A stretch of 64,000 nt of DNA from Rhodanobacteraceae bacterium (lineage in GTDB: Bacteria > Pseudomonadota > Gammaproteobacteria > Xanthomonadales > Rhodanobacteraceae). Positions 40,277-48,687 of the stretch are shown piece by piece. The stretch's first letter is position 1. Each line of letters begins with the position of its first letter. The notes beneath the pieces are model-generated. The model worked only from the letters and a program-made list of their open reading frames with translations, searched no databases and was not told the DNA's origin. The DNA is taken from positions 1 through 64,000 of the forward strand of contig JAACZU010000001.1 in NCBI GenBank assembly GCA_009996615.1, given 5' to 3'. A program made the position numbers and the translations under genes.

Positions 40277-41218
40277 ATGATCGAAACCCGACAGATCACC
40301 AAGCGCTACGGCAGCTTCACCGCCGTGGACGCGATCAGCTTCAAGGTCGAGCCGGGCCAGGTGCTCGGCTTCCTCGGCCCGAACGGCGCCGGCAAGTCGA
40401 CCACGATGAAGATGGTGGCCGGCTTCCTCGCGCCGACCTCCGGCAGTGCGAGCGTGGCCGGCTACGACGTGCAGACGCATCCGCTCGAGGCCAAGCGTGC
40501 GCTCGGCTACCTGCCGGAAGGCGCGCCGAGCTACGGCGAAATGGCGGTACGCGAGTTCCTCGGCTTCATCGCCGACGTGCGCGGCCTGCGCGGCGAGCAG
40601 CGCTACCAGCGCATCGACGACGCGGTCGGCCGCCTGCACCTGGAGCGCGTGCTGGAGCAGCCGATCGACACGCTGTCGAAGGGCTTCAAGCGCCGCGTCG
40701 GCCTCGCCGGCGCGATCCTGCATGATCCGAAGGTGCTGATCCTGGACGAGCCGACCGACGGTCTCGATCCGAACCAGAAGCAGGAAGTGCGCACGCTGAT
40801 CAACTCGATGGCGCGCGACAAGACCATCATCATCTCCACGCACCTGCTGGAAGAGGTCCACGCGGTGTGCAGCCGCGCGATCATCATCGCGGCCGGGCGC
40901 ATCCTCGCTGACGCGACGCCGGCCGAGCTGGAGGCGCGCTCGCGCTACCACCAGGCGGTGTCCTTGACCGCGACCAACCTGCAGCAGGCCAAGGAGGCGC
41001 TCGCGCGCGTGGCCGACATCGCCGCGATCGAGGTCGATCCGCAGGACAACCGCATCACCGCGTTCCCGAAGCCGGGCCGCGCGATCTTCGCCGCGGTCGG
41101 CGACGCGCTGAAGGCGCAGGGCGTGGTCGTGCGCGAACTCGCGCTCGAGGCGGGGCGCCTGGACGAAGTGTTCCGCACGATCACCCAGGGCGCGGCCGGC
41201 CAGGAGGCACGCACATGA
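40277..41218 (+). CDS. ABC transporter ATP-binding protein, GldA-like
   Basis: The 313-residue ATPase has Walker A GPNGAGKST (about residues 36-44), the signature LSKGFKRRVGLAGAIL and Walker B VLILDEPTDGLDPNQK, with STHLLEEVHAVCSRA. The C-terminal 85 residues (PAELEARSRYHQAVSL to LEAGRLDEVFRTITQG) form the extension of multidrug/gliding-type ABC-2 exporters. It opens a four-gene operon with permease, GldG-like and DUF4340 proteins and overlaps the permease start by 4 bases. The substrate is unknown. Confidence 0.9.
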   Translation: MIETRQITKRYGSFTAVDAISFKVEPGQVLGFLGPNGAGKSTTMKMVAGFLAPTSGSASVAGYDVQTHPLEAKRALGYLPEGAPSYGEMAVREFLGFIADVRGLRGEQRYQRIDDAVGRLHLERVLEQPIDTLSKGFKRRVGLAGAILHDPKVLILDEPTDGLDPNQKQEVRTLINSMARDKTIIISTHLLEEVHAVCSRAIIIAAGRILADATPAELEARSRYHQAVSLTATNLQQAKEALARVADIAAIEVDPQDNRITAFPKPGRAIFAAVGDALKAQGVVVRELALEAGRLDEVFRTITQGAAGQEART

Positions 41219-41949
41219 ACGGCACCATGACGATCTTCAAGCGCGAGCTGCACAGCTATTTCGCCACGCCGGTCGCGTACGTGTTCATCGTGATCTTCCT
41301 GCTGCTGTCGGGTGCGTTCACGTTTTATCTGGGCAACTTCTACGAGCGCGGCCAGGCCGACCTGCAGCCGTTCTTTAACTTCCACCCGTGGCTGTACCTC
41401 TTCCTGGTGCCGGCGGTGTCGATGCGCCTGTGGGCGGAGGAGAGGAAAAGCGGCACGATCGAGCTGCTGCTGACGCTGCCGGTCACGATGTGGCAGGCGG
41501 TACTCGGCAAGTTCATCGCCGCGTGGGCGTTCATCGGCATCGCGCTGGCGCTGACGTTCCCGATCTGGCTGACCGTGAACTACCTCGGCAGCCCGGACAA
41601 CGGCGTGATCTTCGCCAGCTACCTCGGCTCGCTGATGATGGCCGGCGCGTTCCTGGCGATCGGCTCGTGCCTGTCGGCGTCCACGCGCAACCAGGTCGTC
41701 GCGTTCATCCTGACCGTGGTGACCTGCTTCCTGCTGCTGCTGGCCGGCTTTCCGCTGGTGCTGGACTTCTTCCACGCCATCGCGCCGCAGGCGGTGGTCG
41801 ATGCGATCGCGGGCCTGAGCTTCCTGACCCACTTCGCCTCGATCAGCAAGGGCGTGATCGACCTGCGTGACCTGATCTATTTCGTGCTGATGATCGGCGT
41901 GTGGCTGTACGCCACCGCGGTCGTCATCGACATGAAGAAAGCGGCCTGA
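41215..41949 (+). CDS. ABC-2 permease, GldF-like
   Basis: The 244-residue protein has six membrane segments, starting FKRELHSYFATPVAYVFIVIFLLLSG. The GldF-type loop FNFHPWLYLFLVPAVSMRLWAEERKSGTIELLLTLPV is well conserved. Later segments include SLMMAGAFLAIGSCLSASTRNQVVAF. In Bacteroidetes GldF works with GldA and GldG; here the same trio lacks any gliding machinery nearby. The start ATG (41215) overlaps the ATPase stop. Inner membrane. Confidence 0.9.
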   Translation: MNGTMTIFKRELHSYFATPVAYVFIVIFLLLSGAFTFYLGNFYERGQADLQPFFNFHPWLYLFLVPAVSMRLWAEERKSGTIELLLTLPVTMWQAVLGKFIAAWAFIGIALALTFPIWLTVNYLGSPDNGVIFASYLGSLMMAGAFLAIGSCLSASTRNQVVAFILTVVTCFLLLLAGFPLVLDFFHAIAPQAVVDAIAGLSFLTHFASISKGVIDLRDLIYFVLMIGVWLYATAVVIDMKKAA

Positions 41950-41964
41950 GGGAGGGCACCGACG

Positions 41965-43845
41965 ATGAATCTCAATCGAAAGGCGCTCTCCGGCACCGCG
42001 CTGGGCGTGCTCGCCGTACTGTTCGTGGCGGTCATGCTACTGGTCAACGTCGCCTTCCGCGGCGCGCGCGTGGACCTGACGCACAACCACCTGTACACGC
42101 TGTCGGACGGCACGAAGAACATCCTGAAATCGATCGACGAGCCGATCAACCTGTACCTGTTCTTCTCCGACAAGGCCACGCAGGACCTGCCGCAGCTGCG
42201 CACGTACTTCACGCGCGTGCGCGAGATGCTCGAGGAGATGGCCTCGCGCTCGGGCGGCAAGCTCAGGCTCGAGGTGATCGACCCGCTGCCGTTCTCCGAG
42301 GACGAGGACCGCGCCGCCAGCTTCGGCCTGCAGTCGGTGCCGGTGTCCGCCGCCGGCGACAAGGTGTTCTTCGGCCTGGCCGGCACCAACTCGACCAACG
42401 GCCAGGCGGCGATCCCGTTCCTGCAGCCGGACAAGGAGACGTTCCTCGAGTACGACGTGGCCAAGCTGATCCACGAGCTGGAGACGCCGAAGAAGCCGGT
42501 CGTCGGCCTGCTCTCGAGCCTGCCGCTGGCGGCCGGCTTCGACCCGGCCACGCGCCAGATGCGCGAGCCGTGGGCGATCGACCAGCAGTGGACGCAGCTG
42601 TTCGAGATGCGCAGCCTCGATGCGGCCACGCTGAAGGCGATCGACAAGGACATCGACGAACTCGTGGTCGTGCAGCCGAAGAACCTCAGCGACGACGCGC
42701 AGTACGCGATCGACCAGTTCGTGCTGCGCGGCGGCCATCTGCTCGTGTTCGTCGATCCGGACGCCGAGATGGACCAGCCCGGCGCCGACCCGAACAACCC
42801 GATGGCGGCGATGATGGCCGACAAGTCCTCCGACCTGCCCAAGCTGTTCAAGGCCTGGGGCATCGAGTACGACCCGCACCAGGTCGTGCTCGACCGCGCG
42901 CGCGCGTTGCCGATCAGCATCGGCGAGGGCATGGCGCCGGTGCGCCATGCGGCCATCCTCGGCCTGACCGGCGCCGACCTCAACCAGGACGACGTCGTCA
43001 CCGCCAAGCTCGACAGCATCAACGTGTCCTCGGCCGGCTTCATCGAGCTGGCCAAGGACGCCAAAGACGTCAAGCTGACGCCGCTGATCCAGACCACCTC
43101 CGACTCGATGGCCGTGCCGGGCGAGCGCCTGCGCATGCTGGGCGACCCGAGCACGCTGCTGCAGGGCTACAAGCCGGCCGGCACGCCGTTCGTGATCGCC
43201 GCGCGCCTGACCGGCAAGTTTCACAGCGCGTTTCCGGAACGCAACGACGCCGGCGCGCTGAAGGAATCGAAGGACGCCAACGGCCAGATCGTGCTGGTCG
43301 CCGACACCGACCTGCTCAGCGATCGCCTGTGGGTGCAGATCCGGCCCTTCTTCGGCCAGAAGATCATGAACGCGTTCGCCAACAACGGCGACTTCGCGGT
43401 CAACGCGCTCGACAACCTGGCCGGTTCCAGCGACCTGATCTCGATCCGCGGCCGCGCCACCTCGCAGCGTCCGTTCACCACGGTCGATGCAATCAAGCGC
43501 ATTGCCGAGGGCCGCTTCCGCGACAAGGAACAGGAACTGCAGCAGGAGCTGTCCGACACCGAGCGCAAGCTGACCGAGCTGCAGAGCGCCAAGAGCAAGG
43601 ACCAGGCGCAGATCCTGTCGCCCGAGCAGAAGGCCGAGCTCGACAACTTCCTCAAGCGCAAGCTCGAGATCCGCAAGGAGCTGCGCCAGGTGCGCCGCCA
43701 GCTCGACGCCGAGATCGAATCGCTCGGCACGCGCCTGAAGGTCATCAACATCGTTCTGATGCCGCTGCTGGTCACGATCGCCGCGCTGGCGTTCGCCTGG
43801 TGGCGCATCCAGCGCCGCCGCCGTGCGCAGGGAGCCCACGCATGA
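41965..43845 (+). CDS. GldG-family ABC-associated protein
   Basis: The 626-residue protein has an N-terminal membrane anchor (ALSGTALGVLAVLFVAVMLLVN) and a large periplasmic domain opening VDLTHNHLYTLSDGTKNILK with INLYLFFSDKATQDLP. A coiled-coil-like stretch rich in Glu, Lys and Gln (about 510-600) precedes a C-terminal membrane segment (LVTIAALAFAWWRI). This is the DUF4350/GldG plan, a substrate-binding or adaptor subunit of the exporter. It overlaps the next gene by 4 bases. Confidence 0.88.
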   Translation: MNLNRKALSGTALGVLAVLFVAVMLLVNVAFRGARVDLTHNHLYTLSDGTKNILKSIDEPINLYLFFSDKATQDLPQLRTYFTRVREMLEEMASRSGGKLRLEVIDPLPFSEDEDRAASFGLQSVPVSAAGDKVFFGLAGTNSTNGQAAIPFLQPDKETFLEYDVAKLIHELETPKKPVVGLLSSLPLAAGFDPATRQMREPWAIDQQWTQLFEMRSLDAATLKAIDKDIDELVVVQPKNLSDDAQYAIDQFVLRGGHLLVFVDPDAEMDQPGADPNNPMAAMMADKSSDLPKLFKAWGIEYDPHQVVLDRARALPISIGEGMAPVRHAAILGLTGADLNQDDVVTAKLDSINVSSAGFIELAKDAKDVKLTPLIQTTSDSMAVPGERLRMLGDPSTLLQGYKPAGTPFVIAARLTGKFHSAFPERNDAGALKESKDANGQIVLVADTDLLSDRLWVQIRPFFGQKIMNAFANNGDFAVNALDNLAGSSDLISIRGRATSQRPFTTVDAIKRIAEGRFRDKEQELQQELSDTERKLTELQSAKSKDQAQILSPEQKAELDNFLKRKLEIRKELRQVRRQLDAEIESLGTRLKVINIVLMPLLVTIAALAFAWWRIQRRRRAQGAHA

Positions 43846-45047
43846 ACCAGAAGACCCTGATTGGACTCGCGCTCGCCGCACTGTTCGCGATCGTCGCGGC
43901 GATCGTGCTGAACCGCGCGAACGCGCCGCGCAGCGAGAGCGGCGAGGCCGCCACCGGCTGGCTCGCGCCGGGCCTGCGCGAGCACCTCAACGACGTCGGC
44001 AAGGTCGTCGTCACCGGTGCCGAGGGCAAGGTCGTGGCGACGCTCGAGCGCGGCGCAAACGGCTGGAGCCTGGCCGAGAAGGGCGGCTACGCGGTCGACA
44101 CCGGCAAGCTGCGCGAACTGCTGCTCAAGCTCGCCGACGCGAAGCTCATCGAGCAGAAGACCGCGAACGCGGACAAGTACGCCACGCTCGGCGTCGAGGA
44201 CGTGGCGGGCAAGGACGCCAAGGGCGTCCAGCTCGAACTCGACGGCCTCGCGCAGCCGCTCAAGTTGATCGTCGGCAACACCAACCCGCGCGGTGGCACC
44301 TTCGTGCGCCGCGCCGGCGAGGCGCAGAGCTGGCTGACCTCGGCGACGCTGACGGTCGACAAGAACACGTCCGACTGGCTCGGCAAGGACCTCGCCGACA
44401 TCGCCGCCAGTCGCATCGAGTCGGTCGCGATCACGCATGCGGACGGCAAGGTCGTGCGCGCGGCGAAGGCCGCAGAGAGTGATGCGAACTTCACGCTGGC
44501 CGACGTGCCGAAGGGCCGCGAGGTCGCCTCCGAGTTCACCGTCAACGGCCTCGCCTCGACGCTCGCCGGCCTGCGTTTCGACGACGTGCTGCCGGCGGCG
44601 GACGCGGCGCCGGACGACAAGGCGCTGAAGGCGCGCTACGCGACGTTCGACGGCCTCGTCGTCGAGGTGACCGCGTGGCCGCACGAGGGCAAGGACTACG
44701 CCCAGCTCAGCGCCTCCCTCGATGCCGCGCAGGCCGACAAGGGCATCACCGCCGCGCAGGCGAAGGCGAAGGCCGAGTTCGAAGCCGCCGCGGCGAAGGA
44801 GCAGGCCGGCACGAAGGAACCCGACGCCGCCGAGGCGATCAAGCCGCTCGCGGTCAGCGATCCGGCCAAGGACCGCGACGACCGCCTCGCCAAGCTGAAC
44901 CAGGAAGTCGCCGCCCTCAACGCGCGCTTCCACGGCTGGACCTTCGTGCTGCCGGCGTACAAGTACGCCAACATCGACAAGCCGCTCGAAGACCTGCTGA
45001 AGCCGGTCGAGGAGAAGAAGGCGGCGGCGAAGAAGCCGGGCAAGTAA
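43842..45047 (+). CDS. DUF4340-domain protein, partner of the GldG-like exporter
   Basis: The start is the ATG at 43842, overlapping the gldG-like stop (ATGA), giving 401 residues. One N-terminal membrane helix (LIGLALAALFAIVAAIVL) anchors a periplasmic DUF4340 domain with ERGANGWSLAEKGGYAVDTG, LLKLADAKLIEQKTAN, KYATLGVED and IVGNTNPRGGTFVRR. The middle and end are Ala/Lys/Glu-rich (about 285-400). DUF4340 proteins always seem to accompany GldG-type exporters; their role is unknown. Confidence 0.88.
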   Translation: MNQKTLIGLALAALFAIVAAIVLNRANAPRSESGEAATGWLAPGLREHLNDVGKVVVTGAEGKVVATLERGANGWSLAEKGGYAVDTGKLRELLLKLADAKLIEQKTANADKYATLGVEDVAGKDAKGVQLELDGLAQPLKLIVGNTNPRGGTFVRRAGEAQSWLTSATLTVDKNTSDWLGKDLADIAASRIESVAITHADGKVVRAAKAAESDANFTLADVPKGREVASEFTVNGLASTLAGLRFDDVLPAADAAPDDKALKARYATFDGLVVEVTAWPHEGKDYAQLSASLDAAQADKGITAAQAKAKAEFEAAAAKEQAGTKEPDAAEAIKPLAVSDPAKDRDDRLAKLNQEVAALNARFHGWTFVLPAYKYANIDKPLEDLLKPVEEKKAAAKKPGK

Positions 45048-45090
45048 GCGCGCCGAAGTCCGAAGCCTCCCCGCGCTGCGCAGGCTCTTA

Positions 45091-45194
45091 AGCCCTCCCC
45101 TTCAAGGGGAGGGTTTGGGTGGGGATGGTGCTGCTGGTGACGCGACCGCCACTGCAAACCCATCCCCCTCCCAGCCTCCCCCTTGAAGGGGGAG
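45091..45194. repeat. two CCATCCCC-type palindromes in inverted orientation
   Basis: A reversed copy (45091-45130, AGCCCTCCCCTTCAAGGGGA onward) and a forward variant (45160-45194, with a C/G-expanded core CCTCCCCCTTGAAGGGGGAG) face each other, 30 bases apart, in the 216-base gap between the DUF4340 gene and the DUF423 gene. They could pair with each other. Confidence 0.8.
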
Positions 45195-45263
45195 GAGACA
45201 AAGCGCGCTAGGACTCGCCGAGCGGCCACGCAATCAGGTGTGCCCTGTGCGAGCATCCACCTC

Positions 45264-45644
45264 ATGCTGAAACCCACACCAACGTTCCCTCTGCTCGCCG
45301 CCGCCTTCGCCGGCGCCACCGCCGTCCTGCTCGGCGCCTTCGGCGCGCACGCGCTGCGCGGCCTGCTTGACGAGCACGCGCTCGCGACTTGGCGCACCGC
45401 GGTCGACTACCAGTTCTGGCACGCGCTCGCGCTGCTCGGCGTCGGCCTGCTTGCACAGGCGCGATCGAGCCGCGCGCTGTCCGTCGCGACGATCGCGTTC
45501 GTGACCGGCCTGCTGCTGTTCTGCGGCAGCCTCTACGCACTCGCCCTCGGCGCACCGCGAGGGTTCGGTGCGATCACGCCGCTCGGCGGCGTCGCCTTCA
45601 TCACCGGCTGGCTCGCGCTCGGCGTGCACGTTGCGCGGCGCTGA
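45264..45644 (+). CDS. DUF423 (YgdD) family membrane protein
   Basis: The start is the ATG at 45264 (MLKPTPTFPLL), giving 126 residues. Four membrane segments and the motif GAFGAHALRGLLDEHALATWRTAVDYQFWHALALL are the YgdD/DUF423 signature. The end GSLYALALGAPRGFGAITPLGGVAFITGWLALG is also standard. Widespread inner-membrane protein, function unknown. It seems to be transcribed alone. Confidence 0.93.
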   Translation: MLKPTPTFPLLAAAFAGATAVLLGAFGAHALRGLLDEHALATWRTAVDYQFWHALALLGVGLLAQARSSRALSVATIAFVTGLLLFCGSLYALALGAPRGFGAITPLGGVAFITGWLALGVHVARR

Positions 45645-45751
45645 CCCCGCTGCGCGCGAACGGTGCGAAAGGCTCGAGCGCCGCGATCGCGGTGGATGCC
45701 GCGCCGATGCGCGGCCTGAGCGTCAGGAGGCGTGGGCGCGATTCCTTGGAC

Positions 45752-46666
45752 CTACTTGCCGCAGCAGGCCGCGATCCGCGCCGCTTCCCGCCGATACGTC
45801 TGGATTTCTTCGGGTGACAACTTGCCCTCGAGCTGGGCCAGGATGGATTCCATGGAGCCGTTTCTCTCGGGTGATGTCAGCGCAAATGCGTAGTAGTAGG
45901 TATACGCCTTGCCCGGATCGACGGTGAATGGGGTCGTCATTCCTTCGACTGGAGGTGGCATGTGGGCTTGAGCCATCGCGTTCAGTGCATTGCTGTTGCC
46001 GGCGGAAATCTCCTCGGCGAGGTATCGCGTGGCGTCGCTGACGAACTCGGCTCTTCTCTCATCGAAATCCGGCGCGCCGTCGTATTCGGGTTGGCCGATC
46101 GACGGATACCGGAGTCGCGCCTCGGAGTCACCGGACTCGGCCAGTTGCCTGGCCACGAGCCGGAGTGCGTCCCTACGTCCGGGCGACCATTCCGCTTCCC
46201 CGCACCAGGAAAGGATGGTTTGGTGGAATTCGATTTGCTGCGCCAGGGCGTCTCTTTGCCGGCTATCGGTTTCCTTCTCCAGTCGGTGCCTGGCATTGAG
46301 CAGATTGCGCTGCGACACGCTGGAATTCCGGCATCTGGTCAAGGCTTCGAGCAGGGCCTTGGCGGCGCGAGTGTCTCCCGCCTTGCTCATGGCAAGAAAG
46401 CGGTCGAAATCCGTACCCAGATTGCCCATCGTGTAGTCCGCTTCCCGTGCAGTCGTGGATTGCCGGGTCCTTGTGTCCGGCGCGGAGGCGGAGATGGAGG
46501 CTGCCTTTCCAGTCTCCTCATGCGAACTGGAGGTGCTGCCTGTCGAAGTACGCAGATCAGCCGCCGGCCTGAAATGGGCGAGTCCGGCCAGACCCGAGAT
46601 GATGGCGGCCGACAGGATGATGTGTTTTCCGTACCGCTGGAGATGCCGGAGCTTTCCCTGGAACAT
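45752..46666 (-). CDS. membrane-anchored or exported protein of unknown function
   Basis: The start is set at the ATG at 46666 (MFQGKLRHLQRYGKHI), giving 304 residues; the frame is open to 46816 but that part looks non-coding. One N-terminal hydrophobic segment (IILSAAIISGLAGLAHF) is followed by a Ser/Thr-rich linker and a helical domain with KAGDTRAAKALLEALTRC, ALNAMAQAHMPPP and YTYYYAFALTSPE, a rhythm like Sel1/TPR proteins. It ends ARIAACCGK with adjacent cysteines. Base composition is visibly less GC-rich than its neighbours. Confidence 0.7.
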   Translation of the reverse strand: MFQGKLRHLQRYGKHIILSAAIISGLAGLAHFRPAADLRTSTGSTSSSHEETGKAASISASAPDTRTRQSTTAREADYTMGNLGTDFDRFLAMSKAGDTRAAKALLEALTRCRNSSVSQRNLLNARHRLEKETDSRQRDALAQQIEFHQTILSWCGEAEWSPGRRDALRLVARQLAESGDSEARLRYPSIGQPEYDGAPDFDERRAEFVSDATRYLAEEISAGNSNALNAMAQAHMPPPVEGMTTPFTVDPGKAYTYYYAFALTSPERNGSMESILAQLEGKLSPEEIQTYRREAARIAACCGK

Positions 46667-46972
46667 CGAGCGCCCCTTGCGCTGGAGGGATGTTCTGTCA
46701 AGCAGACAGTGGACTGCGTGACCGGGTCTTGCGGGAAAAGTTTCAGAAAACCTGCTGTAGGGCGCTTCAGCCGCGCTGCTTTTCAGCACTCCGAGGCATT
46801 GAACTGATCTCGGCACGCGGGGTGGGCCGCAGCGCCGATGGCGCGCGTCCTACCGTCGTCGCGTGCAGGCGGTGGGACTCGCCGCTGCGCGGCTGCGTCC
46901 CACCCTACAGGCTGATGGCCGCCTTCATGCGGCGTTCGCGTACACGGATCGCCGCCGGATTGCCGCCGGTGG
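46667..46972. other. intergenic region
   Basis: This 306-base gap holds the GGTGGGCCGC...CACCCTAC repeat (46821-46908) and no convincing gene. Confidence 0.55.
46821..46908. repeat. GTGGG...CCCACCCTAC inverted repeat
   Basis: A copy of the 16802-16893 family. The left end is degraded (GGGGTGGG in place of GTAGGGTGGG); the right half, from GGTGGGACTCGCCGCTGCGC to CACCCTAC, is nearly identical to that copy. Confidence 0.8.
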
Positions 46973-48385
46973 TCAGCCGCCGCCTTCGACGCCACCCTCA
47001 TGCCACATCTCGTGCGCGTCGACGCGGATGCGCAGGGCGGCTTCGAGCGCGTCGGCGCGGGCGGTCAGTTCGGCCAGTGCGCTTTCCTGTTCGAGGCGCT
47101 GCGCGGCGATCAGTTCGGCGATTCCGGCTTCGCCGAGTGCGTAGGCGCGGCGTGACTTCGCGGTGCTGGCGCGGGTCGCCTCGAGCGCGCGCTGGCTGTC
47201 CCGCCACAGGCGCCAGGCGGCGTCGGCATGGCGCACGGTCTGCTCGGCCTCGATCGCGATCGTGCGGCGCATGCCGGCGGCTTGCGCCGCGCTGGCGTCG
47301 GCGCTGGCGCGCTGCGCGTCGGCGATGGCCGAGCGGTGGGCGCCGCCGAACGGGATGCTGACGACGACGCCGAGCACGCGCTCCTCGCCGCCGCGCTCGT
47401 CGAGCCAGCGCAGGCCGACCTGCGGATCGGCGATGCGATCGGCGCGCGCGCGCTCGGCACTACGGTCCTGCCGTTCGGCTTCGCGCTCGGCGGCGCCGAT
47501 CTCGTGGCTGCGCTCGATGATGTGCGCGATGTGCGTGGCGGCGCTGTCGGCGTCCGGAGCCGGCTCGGGCAGCGGCGGCGCGCGCTCGGGCAGCGGGATC
47601 AGCGGGAACGTGCCGGCGAGCGCGATGCGTGCGGCCTCGCGCCGTGCGCCGGCCGCGGTCGCGGCCGCGTCGGCCTGCGCCAGCGCGGCGTCGGCGCTGT
47701 CGAGGTCGCGTGCGGCGGCATCGCCGGCGCGCACGCGGCGCGCGATCGCGTCGCGGTCCTGTTGCAGCAGGGTGCGTTGCGCCGTGGCCTGCGCGAGCGC
47801 GCCTTCGGCGCGCAGCCAGTCCATCCACAGCGTCAGTAGCGTGCGCGCGGCCTGGTGCTCGGTGTCGGCCAGTTGCAGCTCGGCGACCTCGCTGCCGAGG
47901 CGGCCGATCTCGCGGTCGAGCCGCGCCTTGCCGGGCAGGCGCACGCCGCGCGTCAACTGGCCCTCGAACTCGCGGTAGTCCGGGCCGTTGCGCACGCGCC
48001 GCTGCTGCGGGATCACGCTCAGGGTCAGTTCGTGCGGGCCGGCCGCCAGCGCGCGCGACTCGGCATCGGCACGGCGCGTGCCGGCCGTGGCGGCGACGAC
48101 TTCCGGATAGGCGGCGATCGCACGCAGCGCGATGTCCTCCGGCGGCAGGAACGACAGATCCGTCGCGGCGTTCGCGCCGGCAGCGGCCAGCAGCAGGGAA
48201 GCGGCCAGGTATCGCGGAGCCTTGAAGAATGCCGTGCGGCTGGCGGTGCCTTCCACCGTTAGTAGGCTGGACGACCGCAGGTCGGCCGGCACAGGCGCCG
48301 GCTGCGCAAGCGCGTCCAGCCTACGAGGCAGGGAAGGAACCGCGGAAGGCCGCGCGAAGTTCTTGATCGTTTCACGAATGCTCAC
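46973..48385 (-). CDS. TolC-family outer-membrane factor of the metal efflux system
   Basis: The start is GTG 48385, 5 bases after GGGAGG and overlapping the DUF3240 stop, giving 470 residues. A second candidate is GTG 48256 (427 residues) directly before a normal signal peptide (FFKAPRYLAASLLLAAAGANA). The body shows the long Ala/Arg/Glu-rich helices of TolC/CzcC proteins, two outer-membrane-efflux repeats with RDLDSADAALAQAD and ERVLGVVVSIPFGG, and a Glu-rich second half. Residues 21-42 of the long form are encoded by a GTAG repeat (48262-48324). Confidence 0.85.
   Translation of the reverse strand: MSIRETIKNFARPSAVPSLPRRLDALAQPAPVPADLRSSSLLTVEGTASRTAFFKAPRYLAASLLLAAAGANAATDLSFLPPEDIALRAIAAYPEVVAATAGTRRADAESRALAAGPHELTLSVIPQQRRVRNGPDYREFEGQLTRGVRLPGKARLDREIGRLGSEVAELQLADTEHQAARTLLTLWMDWLRAEGALAQATAQRTLLQQDRDAIARRVRAGDAAARDLDSADAALAQADAAATAAGARREAARIALAGTFPLIPLPERAPPLPEPAPDADSAATHIAHIIERSHEIGAAEREAERQDRSAERARADRIADPQVGLRWLDERGGEERVLGVVVSIPFGGAHRSAIADAQRASADASAAQAAGMRRTIAIEAEQTVRHADAAWRLWRDSQRALEATRASTAKSRRAYALGEAGIAELIAAQRLEQESALAELTARADALEAALRIRVDAHEMWHEGGVEGGG
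48262..48324. repeat. GTAGGCTGGAC...GTCCAGCCTAC repeat inside the TolC-type reading frame
   Basis: Exact 11-base terminal inverted repeats enclose ACGACCGCAGGTCGGCCGG and a palindromic centre. Relatives are at 59182-59252 and, as a half copy, 53090-53118. Its length of 63 bases (21 codons) keeps the frame. Confidence 0.85.
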
Positions 48386-48687
48386 GCCAACCTCCCGAAC
48401 CCTTCGACGATCTCGGTCCACCAGGTGATCTCGCGCGAAGGCAGGCGCTGGCGCAGCTCCGCCAGCACCGTCTCGACCTCTTCGCGCGGCAGCACCATCC
48501 ACAGCACGCGGCGCGCGACGTGGCCGCGCACCTGCTCGCGCACGCTGGCGCGGGCGAAGTCGCTGCCGTGGCCCTCGGCGCGCAGCGTGGTGAAGCCGGG
48601 CAGGGCAGGCGTGCGGTCGAGCAGCGCGGCGACCACGGCGTCCTCCAGCGTGGGCGGAAAGATCAGGTTCAAGCGACGCAGTTCCAT
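48382..48687 (-). CDS. DUF3240 protein, PII-like, in RND efflux operon
   Basis: The start is the ATG at 48687 sharing one base with the pump stop codon, giving 101 residues. The sequence RRLNLIFPPTLEDAVVAALL, GFTTLRAEGHGSDF, a 15-residue polar loop, VLWMVLPREEVETVLAELR and ITWWTEIVEGFGRL follows the beta-alpha-beta-beta-alpha-beta order of PII proteins with a T-loop-like insert. DUF3240 genes are usually next to CzcA-type pumps, and PII-like proteins beside such pumps are known (PII-NG). A regulator of the pump is likely; the ligand is unknown. Confidence 0.82.
   Translation of the reverse strand: MELRRLNLIFPPTLEDAVVAALLDRTPALPGFTTLRAEGHGSDFARASVREQVRGHVARRVLWMVLPREEVETVLAELRQRLPSREITWWTEIVEGFGRLA

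Noticed and set aside
40056-40280. 74-residue frame before the ABC operon
   Set aside because: Arg/Pro-rich, no ribosome site, no hydrophobic or domain pattern; it looks non-coding.
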